A stretch of 64,000 nucleotides of DNA from Dicyema japonicum (taxonomy: Eukaryota; Dicyemida; Rhombozoa; Dicyemidae): contig RDEW01000009.1 in the NCBI GenBank assembly GCA_011109175.1, positions 1,452,607-1,516,606 on the forward strand. The letters are read 5' to 3'. Under the pieces are notes generated by a model. That model did not search any database, was not told the DNA's origin, and was given only the letters and a program-made list of their open reading frames with translations. Shown here in pieces: positions 45,601 to 58,000 of this stretch. Position 1 is the stretch's first letter. The number at the start of each line of letters is the position of its first letter. A program made the translations under genes and the position numbers.

Positions 45601-47944
45601 ATGTCCCAGTCCCCTAAAAACGACGTGAAAAAAATTGACGTGGAAATTTTTAAAGTAAACTTAGACGAATTAAATAAAGTAAATTTGTGTTCATTTTTTC
45701 AGATTGAAAAGTTCAAACTCCCAAAAATTCAGAAAAATAAGAAAACATTTTTGCTGGAAAACCGAAACGAGATTCCGTCGGAATCCCAGAAAACGGAAAA
45801 GTACTGAAAATGGTGATTTAGAAAATTTAATATATTCCAAAATATACACATGAGTGAGTTGAACTTGAAGCGTGAGGACCAACCTCAACAGAGTTTCAAT
45901 CCTGACAGCACACGTGACTCCATCAATTCTGTGATTGATGACTCTGAAAATAATCGGAAGACATTCCAAGATCAAAACATTTTCGCCAAATGGAAACGAC
46001 ACGAATTTGACGTGAAAAACAAGACAGGACAGATTTGTGGTTTTGATTCGACTTTTCATTTCAGAGAAAATAAGTCGTAACCCGGAGGATTCGATCACCA
46101 GGAACAACGAGACAAGAACTAAAAAGGAAATTTTTGAGGTCGTCGAAAGGATTCTTCCAAAAATAAACTTTACGCCAGCAAGTAACTCTAAATCGTTAAT
46201 TTTAGCACGTGGGTTCTTCAAACTTCCCGATCGTATTTGTAAAAAAGACGGTTATTCCACGTGGTAGCATATATAAGCTAATTAAGTTTAACCCTTATGA
46301 AGAGAGAGGGGGAAACAGACCTTTGGAAAGGATAGGGTACCCCCTTGTGTGTGCGATGAGTTGAATTACAGTCAGGATATTATGTACAAAAAAATAGCGG
46401 AAAAAAACAAAGTATACGAAACACTAGAAAACTACAAAGATTTGCTAAATCAAATCGAAGAGCATTACCCAGTTTATTACATCATTCTTACAGAGGGAAT
46501 TTGATCATCTGGAGATCACAGGGTACCGATAACACGTGAAAAACCAAGACGACAGGAATCCTTTCAAAGTGACGGCGTCGAACAAAATTTTGTTTTCTGC
46601 AGTAGTGCTGAGTCAGAACTCAGTAGCCAATGCGAGCCAAGGTAAATATCCAAATCACTCAGTTTGTTGCTGTTAGTGGCGGGAAAGGCCTTGACATACA
46701 CTGGATGTAAGCCAAACAAGGAAAACGAGACAATCATCGAGGCCAGGGTTATGTTTGAGTGCTACCAACGAGAAAAGACTGTCTCCTATTTGGAAATGGA
46801 AAATAACGGAACTGCGGCGATTTATTACAGCTGGGAGGTGAGTGAGAGTTTTAAATGTTAAGCCAACAAGCAAAAAACAGGTCTTTGGGATTCCACTAGA
46901 AAATGTTGGAGTCCAAACGTTTTACTTCGACCAGAGTGACGGTAAGCAGAAATCTCATCATTAGGTGTTCTGGTGCCTGGTGAGAAGATCAACTTCCCAT
47001 TTACCTTCAAATCCGTGAAAGATGGGATCTTCCAGGAAAAATGGCTCCTCAAGACCATTCCCAAATTAAACAGTGGCTCGAAAATTTGTGTGATTTTGCA
47101 CGGAGTTGCAGTCCAGAATAACACATATCAGAAAATCCAAATCAGACAGCAGGCATGATCGATAAATAACCTCAGAAATTTGAATATGAAAGAAGGAGGG
47201 ATAAATACATGGAAATGATAATTTACGATATTCTGAAAAACGTAAAGAAAACCCAAGACCGGTAACCCCCGTCGAGGAGACGTGGGATGATCAGATCAAA
47301 TTTGAAAAGGTCAACGAAAATGTTATTATTTCTCTAAATTCAGTACTTCTTCAACGACGAAGCGATTTTAAAGTTGAATTCTCTCTACAATGCTTGCAAT
47401 GAGTTGCCAGAGGACTGAGTGGAACTATTCCTTAGAGGAGCTCCACGAGCTAATTTTGAATTCTTCGATTAAGACAGATAAACAGAACCAGTTTTCTCAA
47501 TTCCACAACTGCTTGAATAAAACGATTTGTGAGAATAAATATAATGTATTTTCTAATCTCACGAAGGCACATTTATTTACTCAAAGTCGTTTCCGGGATG
47601 TCTTTAGCACAAAAAAGAATTTCCGCGAATTCAAAGTTCATTAAGAGACTTTATGGTTTATAAATTAGAATTTACTAGGAAATAGAAGAGAAGGCGACTC
47701 CAAAGATTGAAATTCAGAAAGCGGGCAAAGTAATGTTTAAACAAATTGTTTTTAAGAAAAAAAATTCGCAGACATACCAAAGGGAAGAACAAATCTTGGA
47801 GACGAATAACTTCCGAGTCTACTTTGCTGACCAAACTAAAGAAATGTTGTATAAAACTGTAAATTTGGTTTTAATCATTAACAGACATATGACTCTTTGG
47901 TTAAGGCATTCGACATGATTGAACAAATTTATCAATTCGTGTAA
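45601..47944 (+). CDS. MYCBPAP: MYCBP-associated protein (MYCBPAP) homologue
   Basis: MYCBPAP is a ciliary/sperm-associated protein with an ASH-like beta domain. Diagnostic block: NNGTAAIYYSWE (46805), VGVQTFYFDQSDG, VLVPGEKINFPFTFKSVKDG, IFQEKWLLKTIPKLNSGS and ICVILHGVAVQNNTYQ (46970-47125), aligning with the family's GVILPGExxxFPFxFKSxxxGIFxExW..LxGxA. Next come EYERRDKYMEMIIYDILKNV, VEETWDDQIKFEKVNENV and a C-terminal exon TYDSLVKAFDMIEQIYQFV with TAA at 47942. ATG at 45601 (SQSPKNDVKKIDVEIFKV) is the likely start. Introns are short, for example 26 bp before TYDSL. The N-terminal third is divergent, and its exon joins are not solved. Confidence 0.8.
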
Positions 47945-48170
47945 TACAAACTTAATACTTCACTAAAATAATTTAATTTAAATTATTATGATTTACTTCG
48001 AATGAATAAATTTACTTTAGCTTCCTTATATGAGATTTATTCTTTCCCCGGGGGACAATGTCGTTACCTGGAGACAAGTTCTGAACGCTGGAATGAGTCA
48101 GGATCAAGGAGTTAGTTAGTTTTGTTACCCTTTGTCTTTGGAATAAATTTAATTTTTATATAACTCTACC

Positions 48171-48486
48171 GGGTGGCATAGTGGTTAGGTGTCGGGCTTA
48201 AGTGGCTTAGGCTACGGGTTCGAATCTCGCTGCTGTTCTCCTGGTGGAAGGTTCCACGCATCTACGATGCAGAAAGGGTTTGACGAGTGACGCCGTCATC
48301 AGTAGATACTCACTGCGGAACTGGATTGTCTAGAAAGGACACTCACATAAGAAAAAGAAAAAAAAGAAGTGAAGATAATTCCTTGGTTCTACGATTAGTT
48401 AAAATTAACTGTTCTTTACTTAAATAAAGTGTGTGTCCTGCCTATGCGGAGCTATAAATACTATGGCTCTCGTGAAAAGGCTTTAT
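48171..48486 (+). repeat. tRNA-derived SINE with 12-bp target duplication
   Basis: Head GGGTGGCATAGTGGTTAGG (A box TGGCATAGTGG), then GGGTTCGAATC (B box), a unique body and an end at CTCGTGAAAAGGCTTTAT. TATAACTCTACC stands at 48159-48170 and again at 48487-48498, a perfect 12-bp target duplication. The body includes an A-rich run near 48350. Confidence 0.9.
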
Positions 48487-48559
48487 TATAACTCTACCAT
48501 CTGTGCTAAATAAGGACTAAAAGGCGTCTACAGAAAACAATGTTTTTTCGGTGGTGTCG

Positions 48560-49420
48560 ATAATAATATATATAAATTCCCTTAATGACTAAGGCGTTTG
48601 ATTCAGTCTCAAGAATCCAAGTAACGAAAAAGGTCTCCAACACCTTTATCATCCGACTTTAAAACGATAGATTGCCAGTTTTCTTATCGGATGAAGGGGA
48701 TACGTGTGTGTATAAGCCATTCAAGATCGAGATAAAGTCTCCTCCAGATTTGTATCCCTCAGGAATACCGCTTTCTCCGGCGCTTTTAAACTTATTTTAA
48801 ACGACTTACCCTGCCATGGAGGGCCGGACTCAATATTTCTAACATATGGTGACAATTTAATTATTAAGAAAAGAAAAAAAATACGTGGATATTCATATAT
48901 CGTTTTTACAATCGACAAAAGACGAAAGGATGCGCTAGAAATTAGTCCTCACGATGACATTATTCCAATGAAAACACATCCAAGAATACTGGGAGTGACC
49001 CTGGACTCATGATGACATCATTCTAATGAAAACGCGTCCAAGAATACTGAAGTGACCCTCTTTTTCTCCCACATGTGAAGGACGCTCTGGCGAAAGACCT
49101 CCGAAAACTCAACGTCATCAAAACCTTTCTAAACTCAAGAACCCAGCCGTCACAGGAATGTGCTTCCGTCTTATACCACCAGTTCTTAAAGCCGACAGTG
49201 GAGTATGCCTGTGCCTCCTGGGCTTACAAAATTTTAATTTCAAACTTCTACAAAATAAATTCTCTAAAAGCAAAAATGGTCCGTATAACCAATTTCTCTG
49301 TTTAACTATTCTCCCTATTACTCGACAACGCGGCAATCCAGAATAATGGTTCCGGCTTCATAACTCTGCGACCCGGAATCCTATAGATTTACCAATCAGC
49401 GATAGAAGCCGCCGATACAC
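48560..49420 (+). mobile_element. Decayed Jockey/CR1-type LINE with internal tandem duplication
   Basis: Plus strand: LTKAFDSVSRIQVTKK (48590), GIPLSPALLNLF (48770), LTYGDNLII (YADD box as YGDN, 48840), HPRILGVTLDS (48975), LRKLNVIKTFLNSRT and KPTVEYACASWAYKI (49190-49225). About 55 bp around ATGACATTATTCCAATGAAA is repeated in tandem (about 48953-49013 and 49011-49060). Many stops. Confidence 0.75.
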
Positions 49421-50145
49421 GTAAATTGGAAAAAATGCTGAGAATTTGTTAAAAAAACTGGAAATATCTGACTTGGAACGCCACCTGTGTTGATTGCCTC
49501 TTCTAACGTTAACAGATACTCCCAGGATCTTCCACAATGATGATCGAAATTAAAAAAAAATTCTAAAGTTTAGAATTAGAATCTAAACCCTTTGAAAATA
49601 GTTAGTCTTAACAATGTCGTACTCAAAACCTGAGAGATTCTCACATCTAATTGGTTAACCTTTTTACCCACAATCGGATCGTTGAGAGCACGACAAAAGA
49701 AGCGACAGCTGAGAAGAGGGATGTCTGATTGAATGCATTTCCATCAATCATGAGAGCTGGTACCAGCAATAATAGTTTAATTATGAGCATATTAATACTT
49801 AGTGTCTTTCTTTCCGTGCTCTTCACTATCCGTTCTACCAGTTTTCGCAATGTAACTTTCCTCATTACACGCCTTTACAATTCATTCAGGAATCCATGCA
49901 TAAGTCTCATGTTTATTATTCTAAGCAAGTCCTCTGACGTTGAAAGCTACAACTGTATTGTGATAATAGACAGACTGAGAGTACGGTAAAGACATTATTA
50001 GAGGTATCACTCAACCAATAAAATTATTAGCTAATTTGTACATTAGAGAATTCGGTTATATTTGAGAATTTTTATTAAAATTTATAATAATTATAAGACA
50101 TAAATTCAGTATAATAAATTTTCGATAATTAGATTCTGACAGAAA
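49421..50145. other. No gene assigned
   Basis: Frames at 49729-49989 (plus, hydrophobic) and 49647-49865 (minus, basic) are each other's shadows; the minus one looks more protein-like but is unrecognised. AT-rich to 50145. Confidence 0.4.
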
Positions 50146-50891
50146 ATGGCCTACTTGACAGGTTTCAAGGTTAACGCATATTTTAGTTATCTTCATGTAC
50201 TTAATGATCACTCAAAGCAAAGAAATTCATAAAGAATATGTCAAAAAAGATTACAATGGTGTTCCAATAGAATTATGCGATGGTAATGTACCGTCATTGT
50301 CAGTGGAAAATTCACTTTTACACATTTTTATCTCGACAAAGTAAAGAAATATTTTATGTTAGATTAAAATCCATTTAGTTACAGACCCAAATTTCGTTGT
50401 GTATGAAAAACAAGATTACAAGATAGCAGTTTTTCAAGATAAAATTGTTGATATAACCTTTCGCTATGAACTTACTCAAGAAGTTCTGAAAAATCATGTT
50501 CATTGATCATTTATGAGTAAATCATTCATATCTAATTCGATTAACATGTCTCATCGTATAGGGGATTATTATCAATGTGACAACTTCACAACTATCCAAG
50601 AGAATTCATCCTCAAAAATATCGAATTTTAAGCTTCATTTTTTTAGAAATGACACAATCAAAAATTTTAATGGATATGGTTTATTTTCATTTTAAATTGA
50701 CAAGGTTTGGTTGCAAACTGGCTATAGTAACAAATTATACGAAAATTAGGTTTTACAACCATGATTATGCACCTTTGATTTATGGTCTTATTTCTGGAGT
50801 TTTTGTCATTTCACTGCTAATTTACGTCAAAGTTAAATATGCTCCCAGAAGACAAGATTTTTCAACAATACTTTTAATTTCAAAATTATGA
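50146..50891 (+). CDS. Type I membrane protein, LAMP-like
   Basis: ATG 50146, a 25-bp intron (50162-50186), giving a leader MAYLT-VIFMYLMITQSKE that looks like a signal peptide. The lumenal part has N-glycosylation sequons (NMS, NFT) and HRIGDYYQCDN, recalling the VGxSYxC motif of LAMP proteins. It ends in a membrane span, APLIYGLISGVFVISLLIYV, a basic stop-transfer and a short tail with RQDFSTI, comparable to the GYQTI lysosomal signal. TGA at 50889. Two or three further short introns are implied. LAMP assignment rests on layout and a few motifs; a lineage-specific surface protein is the alternative. Confidence 0.5.
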
Positions 50892-50934
50892 TAATTTGTT
50901 TGGTTAAAAATTAATTTAATTTAAATTGCAGGCA

Positions 50935-51065
50935 AGCTACACATTTTAAGTTTTCTGTAAGGCTTGTGTGGGCTCAAGAGAGGAGCATCGGGCTGTTATA
51001 GAGTGATGGGATCACGTGATTAGTTAGTTTGGTAGCGAAATTGATAAATAAAATAATCAAATTCA
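50935..51065 (+). mobile_element. Family B LINE 3' end fragment
   Basis: SREEHRAVIE-like C-terminus, GGGATCACGTGAT (51008-51020), then TTGATAAATAAAATAATCAAA tail. Matches the C-terminal GIT-stop and tail of the other family B copies. Confidence 0.6.
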
Positions 51066-52248
51066 TTATTAGACAAAAAAAACAAATCAGCCACCAGCTA
51101 CTAAGATTCAATGAGCATTGCCGTGAAAATAGGAATTTGTCTTGTTCCGGGACAAAAATTTGTTCTTCAGTTACTTCGGTAAACTGCGTAATCGCTGTAA
51201 AAAGTGGAAGAGCGTGGATTCTGCGGTAGTAGGTCGAAGATTCATAGTTTGGAGATCATGTAAGAAAACTCAATGAAGTGGTTGGATTTTTATATTCCCG
51301 TTTTCAAGAGTTTGGTACTTAAGACAACTCTATTTTGATAAATGAGATGATTATAGCTGACAGTTTCTGTAAAACGAATGTAATCAAAGAAAATAAACAT
51401 GGCCTGTTTATTCCTTTCGAAATTTCTAGAAACTTGCAGGGTGATTTGATATAAAACTAAATGGTCTTATCTACTGAAACCAGGCAATTTTGGTTTGTCA
51501 CGGTTCACCTCCGACTTCTGAGCCATACGAGATGTATCTAGCGACCGTCCGCTTTTGGTTGTTACTTTCCTGTTAGTTATTGGTTGCCATATTTGAAAAG
51601 ACTGGGGTAAATGAATAATTGATGAGATCTGTTTGCTAGTCATACAGATCTGGCTACAATTTAAAATTGATCACTCCAATTTAATTAATTCATTCTTAAA
51701 GTTGTTGTGACTGAGAGGTGATTGTTGGAGACGCCCAGTGAAACAAATTTTGAAACGTGAGGCACAAACGGGACCTTTGTTAATACAACGTTCATTGCTT
51801 CTGTGAAATTGTTTTTTAATAATAATCTACTAACAATTAATTTTCTTTGATGTTTAGTGGTTGAGTACAATTATTTTTAATTATTTACATTCATTAAAAA
51901 CATATATTTTGTGGCCCAAGGTACTAGAAACTGAAAACATCGGATTCTCTAAGGTCTAATCTGATCAGCTCACCAGACTCTGACTATTATTATTTCTGAG
52001 TGTGAAAAATAGTACGCTAACTAACCGTAGAAAATCCCCATAGATAATCCGGTTTCGCAGAAGGGGTCACTCATCGACCCAAGAAACTCGTAGATATGCG
52101 AACCTTCAACCTGAATGGTCGAACCAGCAACACTTGTCCCGGAAAAATAAACAAAAATTTATTTGAAATCCCAGCAGTCATTAAATTATAAAATCAATAA
52201 ATGTCACAGATTTATTATAAATAATTAATCAGACAACATAAATATAAA
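51066..52248. other. No gene assigned; SINE remnant at 52020-52140
   Basis: 52025-52135 (AATCCGGTTTCGCAG, GTCACTCATCGACCC, CGTAGATATGCGAACCTTC) is a minus-strand remnant of the SINE at 48171. The rest is AT-rich with short unrecognised frames. Confidence 0.5.
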
Positions 52249-53539
52249 TTAAATATGCCTATCCTTCAAAATGTTGGGACCATGAGCCTGATAATCGGTA
52301 TTAGTCAACCACAGTCGACGAAATGTCTCCAAAGAAGCCAAAATGGATCCCCTTCAACTCAGTACACTTCAAAACCCAATCCAAGCTGAGTAAATCCGTT
52401 CCCTAGGGGCCGAGATCTTTATTTTCACATCCTTCGGAGCCAGACATTTCACCTCATTAATCAACCGATCTCCAAAACCAGCCATAAACAAAATACTCAC
52501 CTTTTATTAGTGTACTCCCCCCAGCAAGCACAATGTTCGAGTAAAGAAGTGCTCTCAGGTCCAAATCCGCCTTTTTTATAGACTTCATTAAGAGCTCATG
52601 AATCGGATCCCACTCACTCCCAACAAGAGTAGGTCGGAAGAGCGCCTCCGGGCACTTAGAACACGCTGACTCCAGCGCAATCACCGATCCGTCCGGCAAA
52701 GTGTACTTAACTGGATCCTTCCGAGACTCTGGCAAAGCCAGATATGAGGTCCTCTGCCAATCAGACAAAAAAGACCTCTTTGATAGCTTTAACGATTTCC
52801 ATCTCCGCGGTTGTGTGGAAGACGTATCCTTCTCCTCTTAGTAGGAATCTTAGATACTCAGTTACATCTCGCCCGGCAAAATCACTCCTCAGGGTCGAGT
52901 GATGGAGACCAAAACCATTGCACACAGCCATCACCTGGGTTACACAGTCTCCCGAATCGAGAACTACTCCACTGACACGTCCTGATGCATATCTGAGGTT
53001 ATTATGGAAATTACAGAGAAAGCACGGCCGGGGTTGCAAAGTATAATGCCTGAACGCCGAGGGATTCGAAAATTATCTCCGCCATTTTTTCACGATTTTT
53101 AGTGGAATTTAAAGGAGCTTCCGTTATCAACAAGGGATGCTGAGATATGGCACCAGATTACCTCTTTTGAAGATATATTTAGGCAGTTCAGTGAGAAGAT
53201 GTGATTCCACACGAGTTCCATGTCGTTCCAGCTAGTTACCATTCCATGTTTCATGGGGTACCGAAGGTGAAACAACCCTTTGTTTTCCTACAGAGTCAAC
53301 CTCCAGGATACCTCAGCCTGACTTCCAATGACAACGTCGCTTTCAAGCCCACCAGTCATAACGCGCGCGTGTTTAATACGGGCGACGCTTAGAGTTAAAA
53401 TCAACTTTACTAGTTTGTGAACGATGATTTTGGGTACGAATCGCCCGCAAACCCGAATTTGACTATGCCTGAGCCCTATTGGTGGTGAATCAACTGTTAC
53501 ATTATCTATTACTACAGGCTGGTTGAGTATTAGTTCCAT
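52249..53539 (-). CDS. ACTR1: Alpha-centractin (actin-related protein 1, dynactin filament subunit)
   Basis: Arp1 forms the short filament of dynactin, the dynein activator. ATG 53539: [13 protein letters not shown], 25-bp intron, [19 protein letters not shown], 23-bp intron, [20 protein letters not shown] (Arp1-type, not actin, at this place), 24-bp intron, [20 protein letters not shown], 22-bp intron, [29 protein letters not shown], 22-bp intron, [20 protein letters not shown] (phosphate-binding loop), [19 protein letters not shown], 22-bp intron, [37 protein letters not shown], then [20 protein letters not shown], 24-bp intron, [20 protein letters not shown], ending DRHI, TAA 52249. Nucleotide-binding segments all kept. 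The joint after STLIKG is slightly unclear. Confidence 0.95.
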
Positions 53540-54339
53540 CACTTAATTCCGCCGATATAAAAATTTGAATTTTTTAATTACTAGTTTTTTAAGTAATAAT
53601 CTTTTTTATATCAATTTTTATCATTATTAATTCAGAACTGCTGGTGAACAATCTAAATCAATATTGGCGGTGGTTCTTGGAATTTTTCATCTAGTTATTA
53701 CTTTAATTGGCACAGTGGTCAGTGCTGTCACCTGTGTTGCGATTAATTATGTCTTGGATTCCCACATCGTTACATACTTGGTATGAGGTTTCTGTTTCTA
53801 CTCTTTGCTTTTTTTAGTTCCTTAGGCGGGGGGGGTCATGAGATTCCTATCTTCCCTACTCCATTGGGTTCCTGCAATGGCTAATATGGAAGTGATGCTT
53901 GAAAGGATGAGTCTCACTCCCACACAGGAACTCGATATACCTTAACTTCATCAAAAACCTGGACGTACACCCATCCATATGAAATAACTAGTTAGCAGCA
54001 TTTATTGTAACTCCCAAGGAATTATCACGTGGGTTTATTCATAGAACGTTGGAGAGTTAATAAATAATTTTCATGTTCTTCCTAAAGTCAGGATTATCCA
54101 AGTTCAGACATTGTTTGATTCGAAGATTACATATAAACTTCGATATTCCCCGAGCTCAGTAAGGTAGGGAAAATTAGACCAATTTTTATGATTGAATAGT
54201 TAGGTTATCGTGTAAATTTTTAAATTACTTAGGATATACCCGAGTTATTTAGATTTCATTTGCAAACATCACTGACATCTACTCGGTTAGAAGGATCTGA
54301 TGACGTCTCTTAGGAATGGGAAAAAGAAGAGGAGAAAAG
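53540..54339 (+). other. Hydrophobic exon-like frame (53632-53792) and dispersed repeat (53835-53950)
   Basis: RTAGEQSKSILAVVLGIFHL followed by a second hydrophobic stretch ending in VTYL and a GTATGAG donor. This recalls small two-span membrane proteins but has no partner exons I can find. 53835-53950 is a copy of the dispersed repeat also at 2755-2820 and 26020-26110. Confidence 0.3.
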
Positions 54340-54600
54340 AATCCGAAACGAGTGACGGCATTAACCACTACCCCACCTGGTCATTATGTAATAATAGCAG
54401 TCATTCCTTAGAGGAATAGTAATGTTTCCACTATTTAAGCTTCCAATTAGGCTGGTCACCTAATTTATTTTTAAAAAGTTATTTGTGAGACAAGGCCAAG
54501 TCGTCAAAAATGTTCTAAATTTTTTCCATTTTTAGTTAGATGCGAGTCCCTAAAGACAACCTCGTTCCGCAGTGAGGTGTCACTCGTTAACCAGAAAGCA
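54340..54600 (-). repeat. SINE remnants
   Basis: 54345-54400 on the minus strand reads CCAGGTGGGGTAGTGGTTAA, an A-box head; 54545-54592 reads CGTTCCGCAGTGAGGTGTCA on the plus strand, part of the SINE body in minus orientation. Probably one SINE with an insertion or two fragments. Confidence 0.55.
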
Positions 54601-55063
54601 TTTTTTACCTTTAGCCGAAATGGACAACAGCGAGATTATAACCAGGAAACATCTGAATGGTATGTTTATTGACCCCAGGCTTACAATCTTTGGTAAGCCC
54701 AGCTCAGTCACAACTAAATCATCAAAGGAAGGAACCCATGGGTGAACATCTGTATTTGTATACCAAATCATTTTCTAATAGTTCAGTATAGTCTTCCGCT
54801 TCAGAAAAGGGTGGAAAATATATCTATTCTCTTCCATTCTCATCACACGCATTACCGTTGCGGACATCACTTCATTCCTAGGCGGAAGAGATTTCATAAT
54901 GTAATCTTCACTAGTGGAGTTGGTCGGGGAATGCTATCTATAACACTGTGTCAGTTGATAAGTAATCAGGATAAAGTATTTTTTTAACTAATAAAATATT
55001 AAAATTTAGTAATAATTTGTTTAAAACAAATAAACTTAATATAAAGTTACTTAGCAAAATACT
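54601..55063. other. Intergenic, nothing recognised
   Basis: Short frames on both strands that shadow each other. AT-rich before the ankyrin gene. Confidence 0.45.
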
Positions 55064-58000
55064 ATGAAACTTGAGGATGCCTACATTCTTTGGGCCAACA
55101 GCAAGCTGAGACAGTTCGAAATAACGGTGTTTAAAATCCAAGAATTGTTTGTTTACGAAACATTCATTAAATTCGTAAATATCTTTGTGGAAGTTCCCCC
55201 GGTTGATAAACAGTTTTTATATGCTTTATTTGCAAGGTTTAAAACGAGTGATGTTGGAAATCAAAAATTCAATTCAGAAAATTAAACGAAGGTAAAAGAA
55301 GGTTTTATTTTAGCAAGTTTCTTCCCGACGAATATTCCTGCGACATTTCATTGCTGATGAGTGGAGACGAGGAAGAGGTTGTATGATTCAATCAATTCAG
55401 GTCCATGAGTTCTTGTGGTGCTTCATTTCCTTCGACATTTTCAGAATTTCAAAAAACTTTAATATTTGGTTTAAAAGCGAGTCGTACAACTGCGATGACT
55501 GGATTGAGGGTGCTCATAAAAGGTTGCTGGAGATCTTATCAGAATATACTAAGGTTTGCTTGGAGTCACTAATTCTAGATAAAAAGTGGAAACCGTAATT
55601 TTCAGTTGAGGGTAAGCTTGGGCACAATTTAGAATTTTTCTGAATTTTGTAACACCAAGACGTTGGAAGGATTCATTAACTCAATAGTCCCTGCTTTGGT
55701 CTCCTCTGAGATAATGCCAAATTGCCTGTTTTTCCGTCATCTTATGGTTTAGGTGGACTGTTGACTTTCTGTTGTTTCAGCTATGCAAACTGTTTGAACT
55801 CAATATTTACTTAACGTTTACGGACTTGGTGTGATTATTGGTGATTTCAGAGTAATCCGTACATTTCGACTGTCTACTTCTTTCTGGTCCTTGACTCGGT
55901 CGTCAAATTTGAAAATTTCCGTAAAAATCAAGTCAGCCCGGTGAGATTCCAAACTCAGCACGATAAGAGACTGGGAGAATATTTCCTTTCCAACAACGAC
56001 TGTGACCCCAATATCGTAAAAAATATGGACAGAGCCATAACAAATGTGGATTCTGTCTCATTTGCTAGATTTACGAAACTTTTAGAAATATTTTTGACTG
56101 TCGGTTCATCAAAATAAAGTTATCAGATGCGACTGAAGTAGAAAAGTTGTACCTCTACTTTGACGTGAAGAGTGATGCTCACGTTTAGGCCAACATTGGG
56201 GAGAACGTTTACTCTTTCTACGTCAAACCAGAGAACGAACGACTAAAATTCGACAAAAGCTTCATTTTCGAAGAAAAGACCACGAACAAGGTGCTCACGT
56301 GGAGACACGAAAAATTCTTTAGTAAATTGAAATTTTAATTTCGCAGATTTGAGTTTACAACCGATCGGGAAGGTCTCCAAGAAATATAACGTGGTGGTTG
56401 TTTGAATTGAAGGTTTTTAAAATTATGAGAAAGAAAAACTATGTGGTAAATGTGGGGGAAGAAATTATTGGACAAATTTTTCCCGTTTCGGGGGATTATT
56501 TTGAGTTCTTTTTAACAAAATCAATCTTCAAAAAAGACGCGACAGTCGTAAGGTTTCTTAGAAATGTCTTTTCACGTGACTTCAAAGAACTTTGCAACAA
56601 AAAGGGCAGCGACTCTCCACTTTTCGTTTCCGTGATCAACGGATCCAAAGTTCTGGTGATGACTGACAGTAAGAACATTACAAAAGAATTACTGATCGGG
56701 GGAGCCTCCGTCGATGTGAAAGATGATAATGAGAATACCCCCTTCACCGTGCCTTGATGACTAAGCAGTATGGAATCGCCCAAGTACTTGGTCCTAATTT
56801 TCTGTAGATTTTAATCGAATGGGGGGCTTCTTTGGACTCCCTCAACTCCGACAAGAAGAATCCACTGGATTTTTGTCTCCCCTCAGTCGTGGCAAACAGT
56901 GAATTTTGTCATATTTTAGAAAAATTATATGAAAAGTCGGGTTTGGATGTTTCCAAATTGTCGTCGTCGAAGTTGTTGTCGGATTTTATTAACCTCAAAT
57001 TAATTTCAAACATAAACACGAGGTTGTAGCGAATTCTGGCATTAATAGAATATCAGGGATCACAACCTTACTCCATCAGAGTGTGATTATCGACTCGGCA
57101 ACTTGTTTGGTGGAGTTACTCAAACTTGGAGGAGACATCGACGTGACTGATAAAGACGGCAAGGGACTCCTCTGTTTCGTCAATTCAATCTACGTTTTGA
57201 TGGTGATTTGTGTGCTATAAACGTAAGGTAATCCTCGAAAATGAAGTCAAACTCGATAAAACAGATCTTGACGGGAACACGGCCTTGCATTGGAATGCTA
57301 GAAGAAGTGAAGAGACTATTCCTACAATCATAGATCACCTAATTCAGGCAGGTCTCAATGTTGTGGCACGGAATAATGAGGTTTCCGGTATTTGCAGATT
57401 CAGTCCTTGTTGCCCTTTCATTTGGCGGCCTTAAATGGACGAGTCGACGTGTGCCAGTCGTTTCTCATCCGTGATGAGGTCCTCATAAAGACCGCCATAT
57501 TAAAAGAGGGACAAGGCTATCCTCAGAGTCCAATATTCTATTCCCTTCTGAACGGGCACGTGGAATGTGCAAAATTGTAGGCAAATAGATTTACTTCAGT
57601 CTGCAGAAAAGTGGATTTTACTTCAAAAATGACGAATTGAGGATTTTGATGAATATGACTGCGGCGAACGAGATTAAGGGGTGGTGAAGTTAAATAAAGT
57701 TCAGGGAGAATATTTACGATGTCATGAAATATTTGCTGGAAGAGGGAGTCGATCCTAACTCGTGCGTGGTGAATACAAACAATACGTAAATTATTTGGTC
57801 TCAAATGAAGGGCTCTTCATTACTCAGCAGCGCTGTTTGGTGAGGGGGATGTTATTCGACTTCTCTTAAAGCACGGAGCAGATTATACACTGCAGAATGT
57901 TAACGGAGAGACTCCATTGGCTGTCGCAGTGAAGTTTGGTGCAGTCAATGCCGCTCGAATTCTCATGGATGCTGTAATTTTAAGTGGACTAAAACCAGGT

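Noticed and set aside
48171-48245. Possible tRNA gene (A and B boxes)
   Set aside because: No complete cloverleaf by eye; the same unit with the same 240-bp body recurs at 42837-43064 and has a target duplication, so it is a SINE.
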